Part shown: in pieces, positions 1-9,055 of the stretch
Numbering within the stretch: the stretch's first letter is position 1
How the letters are laid out: every line of letters starts with the position of its first letter
Source of the DNA: Pigmentiphaga sp.
GTDB lineage: Bacteria > Pseudomonadota > Gammaproteobacteria > Burkholderiales > Burkholderiaceae_B
Reading direction: 5' to 3'
NCBI GenBank assembly: GCA_023228945.1
Contig: JALOAI010000023.1
Location: 25,580 to 89,579, forward strand
Length of the DNA: 64,000 nucleotides
Position numbers and translations under genes: made by a program
The notes under the pieces: generated by a model
The model's input: only the letters and a program-made list of their open reading frames with translations
The model's database searches: none
What the model was told of the DNA's origin: nothing

Positions 1-298
1 GCACATAGTCGGCCGCCTGTTCCGGCTTGAGCGCGATCAGGTTCAGCGGAATGATGGCATTTTCGGCGGTGGCGCCACCCTGCATGAACATCACCGCGTA
101 ATCGTCGTTCACCCCCAGCAAGGCGCGCAGGTCGTCTTCGGCCTCGGTACAAATCTGGCCGAATTCGCGGCCGCGATGGCTCATTTCCATCACGGACATG
201 CCACTGCCATGCCAATCGAGCATTTCGGCGGCGGCCTGCCGCAGCACGCTTTCCGGCATGGCGGCCGGACCAGCGGAGAAGTTATACGGACGGCTCAT
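1..298 (-). CDS. serC: Phosphoserine aminotransferase, N-terminal part (cut by window edge)
   Basis: The reading frame on the minus strand begins MSRPYNFSAGPAAMPESVL and runs off the left edge after 99 codons. The N-terminal NFSAGPAAMP signature is that of SerC, the PLP enzyme that transaminates 3-phosphohydroxypyruvate to phosphoserine in serine synthesis (and acts in the pyridoxal phosphate pathway). The start codon lies inside the end of gyrA (17-bp overlap), so serC is probably translated from the gyrA message. gyrA-serC adjacency is common in betaproteobacteria. The catalytic lysine is outside the window. Confidence 0.93.
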   Translation of the reverse strand, partial: MSRPYNFSAGPAAMPESVLRQAAAEMLDWHGSGMSVMEMSHRGREFGQICTEAEDDLRALLGVNDDYAVMFMQGGATAENAIIPLNLIALKPEQAADYV

Positions 299-2978
299 CG
301 GGGGGATTCTCGGAGTCGGATTGCGAATCGGGAGCCGGCGTCTCGCCGGCGGGCGCATCGCTGGCGTCGGCCGCCATCTCGCCGGACGGCTCGCCGTCGT
401 CGGCGTCGAACATATCGGATTCGGCCACGCGCTGCACGCCCGACAAACGGCTGCCGTCGTCCACGCTGATCAGCGTGACGCCCTGGGTGGCGCGCCCCAT
501 CTCGCGGATCTCGTCCACGCGCGTGCGCACCAGCACCCCGCTGGTGGTGATCAGCATGATCTGGTCGGCCGGCGTCACCAGCACCGCGCCCACCACCTTG
601 CCATTGCGCTCGGTGGTCTGGATCGCGATCATACCTTTGGTGCCGCGACCATGGCGGGTGTACTCGGCGATGGGCGTGCGCTTGCCGAATCCGTTCTCGG
701 TGGCGGTGAGCACGCTGCGGCTTTCGTCTTCGGCCACCAGCAGCGAAATCACGGTTTGCCCTTCGTCGAGCGCCATGCCGCGCACGCCACGGGCGTTGCG
801 GCCCATCGGCCGCACGTCGCCTTCGTCGAAACGCACGGCCTTGCCGGCGTCGGAGAACAGCATGATGTCGTGGCCGCCGTGGGTAAGCCCCGCCCCGATG
901 AGGTAGTCGCCGTCATCGAGATCGACGGCGATGATGCCCGCCTTGCGCGGATTGGAGAAGTCGGACAGAGGTGTCTTCTTGACCGTGCCCCGCGACGTTG
1001 CCATGAAGACGAAGTGGTCTTCGGTAAAGGCCTTGACGGGCAGCACCACGGTGATTTTTTCACCCTCGACCAAGGGGAACATATTGACCAGCGGCCGGCC
1101 CCGCGCGTTGCGTGAACCCTGCGGCACCTCCCAGACCTTGAGCCAGTACACCCGGCCCCGGTTGCTGAAGCACAGGATGAAGTCGTGGGTGTTGGCGATG
1201 AAGAGCTGCTCGACCCAGTCGTCTTCCTTGGTGGCCGTGGCCTGTTTACCCCGGCCGCCGCGGCGCTGCGCGCGGTATTCCGACAGCGGCTGGCTTTTGA
1301 TGTAGCCGCTGTGCGAGAGCGTGACCACCATGTCGGTGGGGGTAATGAGATCCTCGGTGTCGAGTTCGGTGGCGTTGTGCTCGATCCGCGAGCGGCGCAC
1401 ATCCTTGGCGTTGACCGAATAATCGTTCTTGAGCGCGGTGAGTTCGTCGGCGATGATCTCGGTGATGCGCTCGGGCTTGGCGAGGATGTCGAGCAGGTCG
1501 GCGATGGTGGTCATCACGTCGCGATACTCGCCCAGCACTTTGTCCTGCTCCAGCCCCGTGAGGCGCTGCAGCCGCATATTCAGGATTTCCTGGGCCTGGG
1601 TCTCGCTGAGCCGATACAGGCCGTCGGCCTGCAGGCCCATCGAGGGCTCGAGCCCGTCGGGCCGATAGGCGGCGCTGCCACCCGGGGTGTCGGCCTGGGC
1701 GCGCGTGAGCATATCGCGCACCAGCGCCGAATCCCAGGTGCGGTCCATCAGGGCCTGGCGCGCGACCGGGGGCGACGGCGCGGCCTTGATGATCTCGATG
1801 AACTCATCGATGTTGGCCAGCGCCACCGCCAGGCCTTCGAGCACGTGGCCGCGTTCGCGCGCGCGCCGGAGCTGGTACACGGTGCGCCGCGTGACGACTT
1901 CGCGCCGGTGCGACAGGAAGTACTCGACCATCTGCTTGAGGTTGAGCAGACGTGGCTGACCCTCCACCAGGGCCACGAAGTTCATGCCGAAGGTATCCTG
2001 CAGCTGCGTATGCTTGTACAGGTTGTTCAGCACCACCTCGGGCACTTCGCCGCGCTTGAGCTCGATCACCAGACGCATGCCGTCTTTGTCGGACTCGTCG
2101 CGGATGTCGGAGATGCCTTCGATCTTTTTCTCGTTGACGAGCTCGGCCATGCGCTCCTGGAGCGTTTTTTTATTGACCTGGTACGGCAGCTCGTCGATCA
2201 CGATGGCCTGACGGCCGCCGCGATCCATGTCTTCGAAATGGGTGTTGGCGCGCATCACCACGCGGCCCCGGCCGGTGCGGTAGCCCTCGCGCACGCCGGC
2301 CATGCCATAGATGGTGGCGCCGGTGGGGAAGTCGGGCGCCGGAATGCGTTCGATCAGGTCGTCGACCGTGCAATCGGGATGACGCAGCGCGTAGAGGCAC
2401 CCCTCGACCACTTCGCCCAGGTTGTGCGGCGGAATATTGGTGGCCATGCCCACGGCGATGCCGGAACTGCCGTTGACCAGCAGATTGGGCAGCCGGGTGG
2501 GCAGCAGCAGCGGTTCTTTTTCGCTGCCATCGTAGTTGGGCCCGAAATCGACGGTTTCCTGATCGATATCCGCCAGCATCTCGTGCGCGATGCGCGCCAG
2601 CCGGATCTCGGTATAGCGCATGGCCGCCGGGCTGTCGCCATCGACCGAGCCGAAGTTGCCCTGGCCATCGACCAGCATGTAGCGCATGGAAAAATCCTGC
2701 GCCATGCGGACGATGGTGTCGTAGACCGCCTGATCGCCGTGCGGGTGATACTTACCGATCACGTCGCCCACGATACGGGCGGACTTTTTATAAGCCCGAT
2801 TCCAATCGTTGTTGAGCTCGTGCATCGCGAACAGCACGCGCCGGTGTACCGGTTTCAGGCCGTCGCGAACATCAGGCAGCGCGCGTCCCACGATCACGCT
2901 CATGGCGTAATCGAGATAACTGCGACGCATTTCTTCTTCCAGTGAGACCGGCAAGGTCTCCTTGGCAAAGGATTCCAT
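282..2978 (-). CDS. gyrA: DNA gyrase subunit A
   Basis: 898 aa, full length for GyrA, the breakage-reunion subunit of the A2B2 type II topoisomerase that introduces negative supercoils. Visible landmarks are the conserved N-terminal SYLDYAMSVIVGRALPDVRDG, catalytic Tyr122 in the AAMRYTEIRLA motif, the quinolone-resistance region around 81-GDQAVYD-87, and the GyrA box QRRGGRG in the C-terminal DNA-wrapping domain, followed by beta-pinwheel repeats and an acidic tail. Position 83 is Gln rather than the Ser of E. coli; Asp87 is kept. From memory, Gln83 is wild type in Achromobacter, so this need not mean selected resistance. The gene ends within the serC start region. The 448-bp region upstream (2979-3426) is shared with divergent ompA; I could not identify a convincing gyrA promoter in it. 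Confidence 0.98.
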   Translation of the reverse strand: MESFAKETLPVSLEEEMRRSYLDYAMSVIVGRALPDVRDGLKPVHRRVLFAMHELNNDWNRAYKKSARIVGDVIGKYHPHGDQAVYDTIVRMAQDFSMRYMLVDGQGNFGSVDGDSPAAMRYTEIRLARIAHEMLADIDQETVDFGPNYDGSEKEPLLLPTRLPNLLVNGSSGIAVGMATNIPPHNLGEVVEGCLYALRHPDCTVDDLIERIPAPDFPTGATIYGMAGVREGYRTGRGRVVMRANTHFEDMDRGGRQAIVIDELPYQVNKKTLQERMAELVNEKKIEGISDIRDESDKDGMRLVIELKRGEVPEVVLNNLYKHTQLQDTFGMNFVALVEGQPRLLNLKQMVEYFLSHRREVVTRRTVYQLRRARERGHVLEGLAVALANIDEFIEIIKAAPSPPVARQALMDRTWDSALVRDMLTRAQADTPGGSAAYRPDGLEPSMGLQADGLYRLSETQAQEILNMRLQRLTGLEQDKVLGEYRDVMTTIADLLDILAKPERITEIIADELTALKNDYSVNAKDVRRSRIEHNATELDTEDLITPTDMVVTLSHSGYIKSQPLSEYRAQRRGGRGKQATATKEDDWVEQLFIANTHDFILCFSNRGRVYWLKVWEVPQGSRNARGRPLVNMFPLVEGEKITVVLPVKAFTEDHFVFMATSRGTVKKTPLSDFSNPRKAGIIAVDLDDGDYLIGAGLTHGGHDIMLFSDAGKAVRFDEGDVRPMGRNARGVRGMALDEGQTVISLLVAEDESRSVLTATENGFGKRTPIAEYTRHGRGTKGMIAIQTTERNGKVVGAVLVTPADQIMLITTSGVLVRTRVDEIREMGRATQGVTLISVDDGSRLSGVQRVAESDMFDADDGEPSGEMAADASDAPAGETPAPDSQSDSENPPDEPSV

Positions 2979-3297
2979 AGATTCCAGACTGAGTACGCCG
3001 GGCCCGCACAGGGCGAGGCCGACTGGGTGGCGAGGCGCCCGTGGGCCAAGCAGCCAAGTTTATCACTTTGCCTTCGTCAAGATGGGGGCGGTATCCGGCG
3101 GCGACACATCCCCGGCCGCCATCCGCCACCACCTCTTGTTGAAAAAAACCAACACGCAACGCCTCCGCTACCACGGTTCGCTTGCCGTGTATCTACGAAC
3201 ATTCCACAATCAATTCATGGGTATTGCCCGTCATTTCCCGGTCACCGGGGCCGGTCAAACTAGCCGCTGTCACAGGCGCTTCATAGTCGAAAACGCT

Positions 3298-3325
3298 TTG
3301 AAACACCTAGGCTCGTTGCTATACT
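3298..3325 (+). promoter_or_regulatory. Candidate sigma-70 promoter of ompA
   Basis: TTGAAA (3298-3303) and TATACT (3320-3325) are separated by 16 bp, about 100 bp upstream of ompA. This predicts a leader of roughly 95 nt. The remainder of the 448-bp gyrA-ompA intergenic region contains no convincing ORF or RNA gene. Confidence 0.6.
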
Positions 3326-3426
3326 GATTCCATCTGCCTGTCCCGGCGGGCATTTGTCAGATTTACCTTCTGCGGCGGGGGTTCGCTGCGAAACTCAAAA
3401 TTTCCGCTTAGCTCACGAGGAGAAAC

Positions 3427-4077
3427 ATGAATAAGCCCTCACAAATCGCTCTGGCGCTTGCATTCGCCGCTTCCACCGTGGCCGGCGCCGCTTCTGCGCA
3501 GCAAGTTCGCGCAGTTGCCGACCCTGCCGTGATCGCACAAAACCTCGGCAAAGGCCAGAACAACTGGGTCAACGTCAGTGGCCTGCCCTGGCTGAACGGC
3601 ACCGGCCAACTCTGCTGGCGCAATGCGTTCTGGACGCCCGAAACCGGCCTGCCCGGCTGCGATGGCACCATCATCGCCCAGGCCCCGGCCCCCGCTCCGG
3701 CGCCGCAAGTCACCCCCACGGCTGAAAAAGTCGTATTCGATGCCGATACCTTCTTCGACTTCGACAAATACAACATCAAGCCCGATGGCCGCGCGATGCT
3801 CGACGAACTGGTCCGCCAGATCGCCAACATCGACCTCGAAGTCATCCTGGCCGTCGGCTTTACCGACTCCATCGGTACCGTCGAGTACAACCTGGGCCTG
3901 TCCGAGCGTCGTGCCAACGCCGTGAAGCAATACCTGGTCGAGCGCGGCGTCCCCGCCAACCGCATCTACACCGAAGGCAAGGGCAAGGCCGATCCGATCG
4001 CCACCAACGCCACTCCCGAGGGCCGTGCGCAAAACCGCCGCGTCGAGATCGAAGTCGTCGGTACCCGCCGCCGCTAA
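3427..4077 (+). CDS. ompA: OmpA family outer-membrane/peptidoglycan-linking protein, short Bordetella type
   Basis: 216 aa. The N-terminus is a Sec signal peptide ending ASAQ (residues about 1-24). A short segment containing WRNAFWTPETGLPGC follows, then an Ala-Pro linker (about 82-98) and a C-terminal OmpA-like peptidoglycan-binding domain (about 100-216). That domain carries the expected FDFDKYNIKPDG, GFTDSIG and NLGLSERRANAVKQYL motifs. There is no eight-stranded barrel domain, so this is the short OmpA typical of Bordetella and relatives. AGGAG just upstream (3417-3421) supports the start. A clear promoter precedes it and two terminator-like hairpins follow, so it is probably a single, highly expressed gene. 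Confidence 0.95.
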   Translation: MNKPSQIALALAFAASTVAGAASAQQVRAVADPAVIAQNLGKGQNNWVNVSGLPWLNGTGQLCWRNAFWTPETGLPGCDGTIIAQAPAPAPAPQVTPTAEKVVFDADTFFDFDKYNIKPDGRAMLDELVRQIANIDLEVILAVGFTDSIGTVEYNLGLSERRANAVKQYLVERGVPANRIYTEGKGKADPIATNATPEGRAQNRRVEIEVVGTRRR

Positions 4078-4092
4078 TCTCGCATTGGCAGC

Positions 4093-4129
4093 ACTTCGGA
4101 TGGCAAGCGCCATCCGAAGTCACAGTTTT
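4093..4129 (+). terminator. Rho-independent terminator candidate after ompA
   Basis: A perfect 11-bp inverted repeat, ACTTCGGATGG / CCATCCGAAGT (4093-4103 and 4110-4120), with a 6-nt loop is followed by a short T run (4126-4129). It sits 16 bp after the ompA stop. Confidence 0.75.
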
Positions 4130-4147
4130 CTCCCATGTGGGTAGAAT

Positions 4148-4178
4148 AAAGGCCTGGCTACGAGCCGGGCCTTTTTTT
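4148..4178 (+). terminator. Second hairpin with T7 tail between ompA and ubiG
   Basis: AAAGGCCTGGC pairs with GCCGGGCCTTT (one G-U pair) around a TACGA loop and runs directly into seven Ts (4172-4178). It is a strong intrinsic terminator shape. It may back up the first one, or act as an attenuator ahead of ubiG. Confidence 0.75.
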
Positions 4179-4278
4179 GCCGCCGGGCCGCCCCAAGGCA
4201 AAAGCGCCCGCGGGCCTGCTCATGGCCAGTCGCCCCGCACCCGGGCTCCAGACCAGCCATTCCGCCACGGTACCCGCC

Positions 4279-4998
4279 ATGACGATCCCTGTTTCCGTCA
4301 ACGCCGACGCCGCCGAACTCGCCAAGTTCAGCGCGCTCGCCTCACGCTGGTGGGATCCCACCAGCGAGTTCAAACCCCTACACGCGATCAACCCGCTGCG
4401 CCTGCAATGGCTGCAAGGCATTGCGGGTTCGGTCAAAGACAAACGCGTGCTCGATGTCGGCTGCGGCGGCGGCATTCTGTCCGAGAGCATGGCCCGCGAG
4501 GGCGCCCAGGTGACCGGTATCGATCTGGCGCAAAAGCCGCTTACGGTGGCCCGCCTGCACAGCCTCGAATCCGGCGTCGCCGTCGACTACCAGCATATCG
4601 CCGTCGAAACCCTCGCGGCACAGCAGCCGGCCAGCTTCGATCTCGTCACCTGCATGGAGATGCTGGAACATGTGCCCGATCCGGCCTCGATCGTGCGAGC
4701 TTGCGCCCAGTTGGTCAAACCCGGCGGCTACGTGTTCTTCTCCACCATCAATCGCAACCTCAAGGCCTTTCTGCAGGCCATCGTGGCCGCCGAGTTCATT
4801 CTGCGGCTCTTGCCCCGCGGCACCCACGACTACGCCAACTTCCTGCGTCCCTCCGAACTCGCGCTGGCGGCGCGGCAAGCGGGGCTCGACACCGTCGAGA
4901 CCGCCGGCTTTACCTATAACCCCTGCCGCGATACCTATCACCTCACGCGAAGCACCGACGTCAACTATTTCCTGGCCACGCGGCGACCCCACGAATGA
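4279..4998 (+). CDS. ubiG: Ubiquinone biosynthesis O-methyltransferase
   Basis: 239 aa from the ATG at 4279 (MTIPVSVNADAAELAKFSAL), which matches the usual UbiG length; an upstream in-frame ATG/GTG would add an unlikely Pro/Ala-rich leader. UbiG performs the two O-methylations of ubiquinone synthesis using SAM. The SAM-binding motif VLDVGCGGG lies at residues 57-65. The CMEMLEHVPDP motif and the late HDYANFLRPSEL segment are also UbiG-like. The gene overlaps gph by 4 bp (ATGA), so the two are translationally coupled. Confidence 0.95.
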   Translation: MTIPVSVNADAAELAKFSALASRWWDPTSEFKPLHAINPLRLQWLQGIAGSVKDKRVLDVGCGGGILSESMAREGAQVTGIDLAQKPLTVARLHSLESGVAVDYQHIAVETLAAQQPASFDLVTCMEMLEHVPDPASIVRACAQLVKPGGYVFFSTINRNLKAFLQAIVAAEFILRLLPRGTHDYANFLRPSELALAARQAGLDTVETAGFTYNPCRDTYHLTRSTDVNYFLATRRPHE

Positions 4999-5678
4999 CG
5001 ACTCCGCTCGTACTCTTCGATTTCGACGGCACACTGGCAGACACGGCTCCCGGTCTTGCGGCCGCCGCCAATCGGCAGCGCGCCTATCGCGGCCTGGAAC
5101 CCCTGCCCTACGACCAACTGCGGCCGGTTGCCTCGCAAGGGGCCCGGGGCCTGCTCCGGGTCGCCTTGGGCCTGTCTCCCGGAGATGCCGGCTACGACGA
5201 AGCCCGGATCCGCTTTCTGGCCGATTATGCCGAGTTGATGTACGATCATTCGGCGCTGTTCGCCGATGTTCCGCAACTGCTGGCTTCACTCGCCCAAGCG
5301 GGCCTGCGTTGGGGCATCGTCACCAACAAGCACACTGCGCTGGCCGAGCCCTTGGTGGCGCATCTGCAACTATCGGCGGCGGTCGTGGTGTGCGGCGACA
5401 CCACGCCCCATGCCAAGCCCCATCCCGCGCCCTTGTTGCACGCCGCCGCAGCGCTCCATCATCCTCCCGAGCATTGCCTTTATGTCGGCGACGATCTGCG
5501 CGACGTCCAGGCCGGGCACGCGGCCGGGATGACCACCATTGCCGCGGCCTGGGGTTATTGCGGCGACGATGCGCCGGTCGAAAGCTGGCAGGCCGATCAC
5601 ATCGCCGCCCTGCCCCTCGACACCTGGAAGGTGGTAAGGGCGTTGACCCACTACACTGTCAGCGGCTCAGTTCCTTGA
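4995..5678 (+). CDS. gph: Phosphoglycolate phosphatase (HAD hydrolase)
   Basis: 227 aa HAD-superfamily phosphatase that hydrolyses 2-phosphoglycolate, a by-product of DNA 3'-end repair. HAD motif I is FDFDGTLADT with nucleophile Asp9 and acid Asp11. Motif II is the TNK at 110-112. The motif III lysine is Lys141 in HAKPHP, and motif IV is GDDLRD at 165-170. A small alpha-helical cap (about 20-90) fits the Gph/CbbZ family. The ubiG-gph pair is conserved in betaproteobacteria. A near-consensus promoter for the tmRNA overlaps the last codons of this gene. Confidence 0.93.
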   Translation: MTTPLVLFDFDGTLADTAPGLAAAANRQRAYRGLEPLPYDQLRPVASQGARGLLRVALGLSPGDAGYDEARIRFLADYAELMYDHSALFADVPQLLASLAQAGLRWGIVTNKHTALAEPLVAHLQLSAAVVVCGDTTPHAKPHPAPLLHAAAALHHPPEHCLYVGDDLRDVQAGHAAGMTTIAAAWGYCGDDAPVESWQADHIAALPLDTWKVVRALTHYTVSGSVP

Positions 5679-5703
5679 CTTACATACCCCCCGAGGGTAT
5701 GAT
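5675..5703 (+). promoter_or_regulatory. Strong sigma-70 promoter for tmRNA
   Basis: TTGACT (5675-5680), a 17-bp spacer, and TATGAT (5698-5703). The -35 box overlaps the gph stop codon. Transcription would start near 5710 and give a precursor with about 89 nt to be removed before the mature tmRNA 5' end. Confidence 0.75.
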
Positions 5704-5798
5704 AGTTTCAGGTTGGTGTCTCCGCACGATGCCACCCCGGCAAGCCGGGCTTGAAAACCCCGCCAGCCGCCCCACCTAGGGGATACCAGCAATGTTTT

Positions 5799-6160
5799 GG
5801 GGCCGACTTGGATTCGACGGGGGTCATGAAACAGAGCAGGGCATGTCGAGCACCAGTTCGCTCGTAAATCCACTGGAAAACCAATAAACGCCAACGACGA
5901 GCGTTTCGCTATCGCCGCTTAAGGCTAGCCACTGCACTGGATTGTCCTTGGTCCAGGTGGGGTAAAACCCACAGCAGTGTCACTTACAAGGAATCGGACA
6001 CCGGCAGGTCACTGGTCGAGGTCTTAAATCCGTGTGAATCGCCGGGAGTCGGCCTGTTGGCTGGCCAAGCTACCGGTTAAATACAAATAAGCCGACTAAA
6101 CATGTAGAACTGCCTGCGGACGATTCTCGGACGGGGGTTCAATTCCCCCCGGCTCCACCA
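5799..6160 (+). ncRNA. ssrA: Transfer-messenger RNA (tmRNA)
   Basis: About 362 nt. The 5' end GGGGCCGACTTGGATTCG and the 3' end CGGCTCCACCA form a 7-bp acceptor stem, and the TTCAATTC T-loop is present near the 3' end, as in single-piece tmRNA. The tag ORF starts with the resume codon GCC at 5890 and encodes ANDERFAIAA before TAA at 5920-5922. tmRNA with SmpB rescues stalled ribosomes and tags the nascent chain for ClpXP-type proteases. A promoter lies upstream and a strong terminator follows. Exact ends are inferred from the acceptor stem. Confidence 0.97.
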
Positions 6161-6173
6161 GAATTCGTAAACC

Positions 6174-6207
6174 AAAAATAGCCACCCAAAAAGGTGGCTA
6201 TTTTTTT
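6174..6207 (+). terminator. Intrinsic terminator after ssrA
   Basis: A 13-bp perfect stem, AAAAATAGCCACC / GGTGGCTATTTTT (6174-6186 and 6193-6205), has a CAAAAA loop and a run of seven Ts (6201-6207). It is symmetric, so it could also terminate the convergent FUSC gene, whose stop is 31 bp away. Confidence 0.9.
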
Positions 6208-6237
6208 GTCAGTTGACCCGGCGAGCAACGATTGCGG

Positions 6238-8259
6238 CTACGGATTCTTCCCCGATACTTGCAACGGCGGCTCGGATACGCCGGAATTGCCAGGCTCCGG
6301 CACTCGGGCGGAAAGTCCGGCCCAGGTTTCTGCTTCAGCGTCGGTCATGCGGTCCATTTGCTCCAGCCACTCCCGTATCGTCAGCACAAGCTGAGAAAAC
6401 GGATCGCTCCCGGTGTCCGACACCTCTTGCCGCTCGTCGCGGCTGGCGGTTTCTCCCGCCAATTGTTCGGCCAGCCGGTCGACCATAGCCTCCTGACCGG
6501 GGCTTATCGAATACTTGGCGGCCCAGGCGCTGATATCGTCGCATAGCAGTTCAGCGCTCGTGATCAACGGAAACCACGCAACGGCTTCCGGTCCGGCCGG
6601 CGGCGGCTCTTGCATGGCGTTCTGCAACTGCGCTCTCATTTTGGCCAGAGCCACATAAGCGTCGCGGCGAACGGCCGGAAGGCTCTTGCCTACCAGAGCC
6701 TGTCCGCTCTTGAGAGACGCCACATAGCCCGCAAGTTTCTGGCGGGCGGCCTGAAAGCTGCGCTGCAATTCGGTCTGGTGAGTCCGAGGCCAGAGAAAAT
6801 AGCCAAACACCAGGATAATGACGCCGCCCATCAAGGTGTCCAGCAAACGGGGCAACCCGTAATCGATATTGTGCATTCCGGGTGCGATCTCATCCAAGAG
6901 CATCAGGACGATAATGGTCGCAAAGAATGTGGCAAGCCCATACGAACGCTGCGCCGCCCAAGGCAATGCGGCGGCCAGCACCGCGAGAACGGCCACGAGC
7001 ACCAGCCCTTTGGGAAAGAACATGAAGATCAGGGCACCAACGAGCACTCCGAGCAGCGTTCCGAGAACGCGAAGCACGGTTCTGGCGAACACCGAGCCCA
7101 GGTCTGGTTTCAAGACGATGATGACCGTGAGCGGGGTCCAGTACCAGTGGCTGCCATCATGGATCCAGCGCGTGGCAAACGCGAGGGCCATGCACAATGC
7201 CAGGATCGCGGCCCACCTGACTGTTTCGGGAGCGACCACGAGCCGATCGAGAACACCCGCGCGACGGCGGTCTGGCTGGCCAGGCTCCTTGCCGGTAGGC
7301 ATGGGGGCCGAGCTGGACGAATCATGCCAGTAAGTGCGTCGGAACGCATTTACGGCGCGAGGCAGCAGCATATTCGGCAATAAATCGCCGGACGCCGGCG
7401 CCGTCAAACCTCTGTCCCGACGTACCATGGCCGCCATTTTTTTGAGTTCCGTCGCCGATACCTCGAGATTGTGCGGGATCCTGGAAGCCAGGGTTGCCGT
7501 GAAGATGCGATCGATCTGCTGTAGTACCGACGCTTGCCAGTCCAAATAGGCCGATCGGCCGGCTTGGTGGCGGTATCGATTCGACAGCAATTCGGCATAG
7601 GCGGCCGCTAACGCATCGGTAATGACACGCCGACAAGCCACCTCATCCGATTCCGAGGCTCCTTTGGCACGCGCCGACGCCAGCTTCGAGATCTCATCGA
7701 GCAAATGGGCAGTCAGGTCGATAAAAGGGCGTTTGCGGAATACCAGCGCCTCGACGCCAAGCAATACAGCATAAAAGCCACAGCCTGCCAGGAAAAAGAC
7801 CGCGGGCTTCCAGAATGGCGCAATCGCCGGGATGGCAATGGCGATGCAGCCCATCAACAAACCCTGCACCGCACCCGCGGAAAATGCCGAGCCATAGCTG
7901 CTGATGATTCCCGCCAGAAAGGCCGCCAGCGCCATGGTGGCCGTGACGAACACCCAAGGCAGATCTCCCAGATAGCCGAGAAAGAACCCCAAGGCACCCA
8001 TCGGTGCGATGATGAAGATCTCGTGAAAACGGGGAGCGTAAGGCCCATCGCGCTCGCCCAACGCGAGACCCAGGGCGCCGAGCGACATCATCAGGAATGT
8101 CGCGGGTGAGTCCAGGGCTATGCCCACCAGAATGGGCACGGATATCGCAAGCGCTACCCGTATACATCGCGTTACAGGCCAGCGAGCCGGCTTTAAGCGA
8201 GTCAGTTGGCGAAGCCAGGAATTTGGGCGAACCGAAGTATTCGGCGACACATACGCCAT
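6238..8259 (-). CDS. FUSC family inner-membrane protein (aromatic acid/fusaric acid exporter-like)
   Basis: 673 aa with two membrane modules: about six hydrophobic segments between residues 30 and 180, a soluble helical region (about 180-350), then a second set (about 350-500), and a cytoplasmic C-terminal region. This duplicated layout is typical of FUSC/YccS/AaeB proteins. The second module carries the conserved WYWTPLTVIIVLKPDLGSV segment. AaeB relatives export aromatic carboxylates together with a membrane fusion protein. No such partner is adjacent, so substrate and mechanism are open. The gene is convergent with ssrA and stands alone. Confidence 0.85.
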   Translation of the reverse strand: MAYVSPNTSVRPNSWLRQLTRLKPARWPVTRCIRVALAISVPILVGIALDSPATFLMMSLGALGLALGERDGPYAPRFHEIFIIAPMGALGFFLGYLGDLPWVFVTATMALAAFLAGIISSYGSAFSAGAVQGLLMGCIAIAIPAIAPFWKPAVFFLAGCGFYAVLLGVEALVFRKRPFIDLTAHLLDEISKLASARAKGASESDEVACRRVITDALAAAYAELLSNRYRHQAGRSAYLDWQASVLQQIDRIFTATLASRIPHNLEVSATELKKMAAMVRRDRGLTAPASGDLLPNMLLPRAVNAFRRTYWHDSSSSAPMPTGKEPGQPDRRRAGVLDRLVVAPETVRWAAILALCMALAFATRWIHDGSHWYWTPLTVIIVLKPDLGSVFARTVLRVLGTLLGVLVGALIFMFFPKGLVLVAVLAVLAAALPWAAQRSYGLATFFATIIVLMLLDEIAPGMHNIDYGLPRLLDTLMGGVIILVFGYFLWPRTHQTELQRSFQAARQKLAGYVASLKSGQALVGKSLPAVRRDAYVALAKMRAQLQNAMQEPPPAGPEAVAWFPLITSAELLCDDISAWAAKYSISPGQEAMVDRLAEQLAGETASRDERQEVSDTGSDPFSQLVLTIREWLEQMDRMTDAEAETWAGLSARVPEPGNSGVSEPPLQVSGKNP

Positions 8260-8431
8260 TTCCGCATCCTGTGTGTAGGGTCAAGGCACCCAGGATAAAC
8301 CATGGATCCGACAGGATCGTGGAGGCAGCCACAAAGGGCCGACATGGCTACGAAACTGGCGCACGCCGCCAGCCCTGCGGGATCTCCGGGCCTTGATCGG
8401 CGTGCGCCTCGCGGCGTTTCGGGTGGCTCGT

Positions 8432-8887
8432 TCAGCCTCCGAGCGTCAGCTTGCCCTTCATGAGCGAGGAATGGCCCGGGAATGAGCAAAAGAACGTGTA
8501 GTCCGTCCCTTCCTTCAAGAGTTTGGGATCGAAGCTGACCTTGGTTTCCTGGCCGCCGCCAATCATGTCGGTGTGGGCGATGATGCGCTTGTCGTTGGGC
8601 TTGAGATAGCCGTTGGCCGGACCGGCGGCGATGCCGTCGCGGCCGGTAGCCTCGTAGTCGGAAGCCGTGGTCAGTACCCAGTTATGGCCCATGGCGTTGA
8701 CCGGCAGCTTGCCGGTGTGCTTGAGGGTAACCGTATAGCTGGGGCAAGATTTATCGACGACGATCTCTTTGACGTCGTATTGCATGGCGTCGTTCGAATT
8801 GACCGTGATCTCGCAGTTTTGGGCGGCGGCCACGCCAGGCAGGGCCAAAGCGGCGAGAACGGCAAGGGTGGCAACGGAACGTGACAT
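8432..8887 (-). CDS. Azurin (periplasmic blue copper protein)
   Basis: 151 aa from the ATG at 8887, which has GGAGGA immediately upstream; an earlier in-frame ATG at 8914 would spoil the signal peptide. The Sec signal ends near AAAQ (about residue 22). The four type-1 copper ligands are visible: His68 in MGHNWVL, Cys134 and His139 in FFCSFPGH, and Met143 in LMKG. Cys25 and Cys48 match the conserved disulfide. Azurin carries electrons in the periplasm, classically to denitrification enzymes or cytochrome c peroxidase. The divergent neighbour is a di-heme cytochrome c peroxidase, which makes electron delivery to that enzyme an attractive inference. Confidence 0.97.
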   Translation of the reverse strand: MSRSVATLAVLAALALPGVAAAQNCEITVNSNDAMQYDVKEIVVDKSCPSYTVTLKHTGKLPVNAMGHNWVLTTASDYEATGRDGIAAGPANGYLKPNDKRIIAHTDMIGGGQETKVSFDPKLLKEGTDYTFFCSFPGHSSLMKGKLTLGG

Positions 8888-9055
8888 AAATCCTCCAAAC
8901 AAAAGGCTGGGCAATATGCCGGGTAAATGATCTCAGCTTTGAGGGGCTCGCCTTGCGTGGAAGGTCGGCGACCAAGGCTGAGCAGGCGGACTTGTACGCA
9001 AGGCTCGGGTATCCTTCGCCCTACGGTAATCGTTGATTCATTTGCGGAGTACGAC

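Noticed and set aside
6161..8431. Genomic island integrated at the tmRNA 3' end
   Set aside because: No integrase and no repeated copy of the tmRNA 3' end were found; an ordinary terminator follows ssrA and the FUSC gene looks native in codon use.
8888..9055. FNR/ANR-type box in the azurin-cytochrome c peroxidase divergent region
   Set aside because: Only one TTGAT half-site is present and no matching ATCAA at the required spacing.
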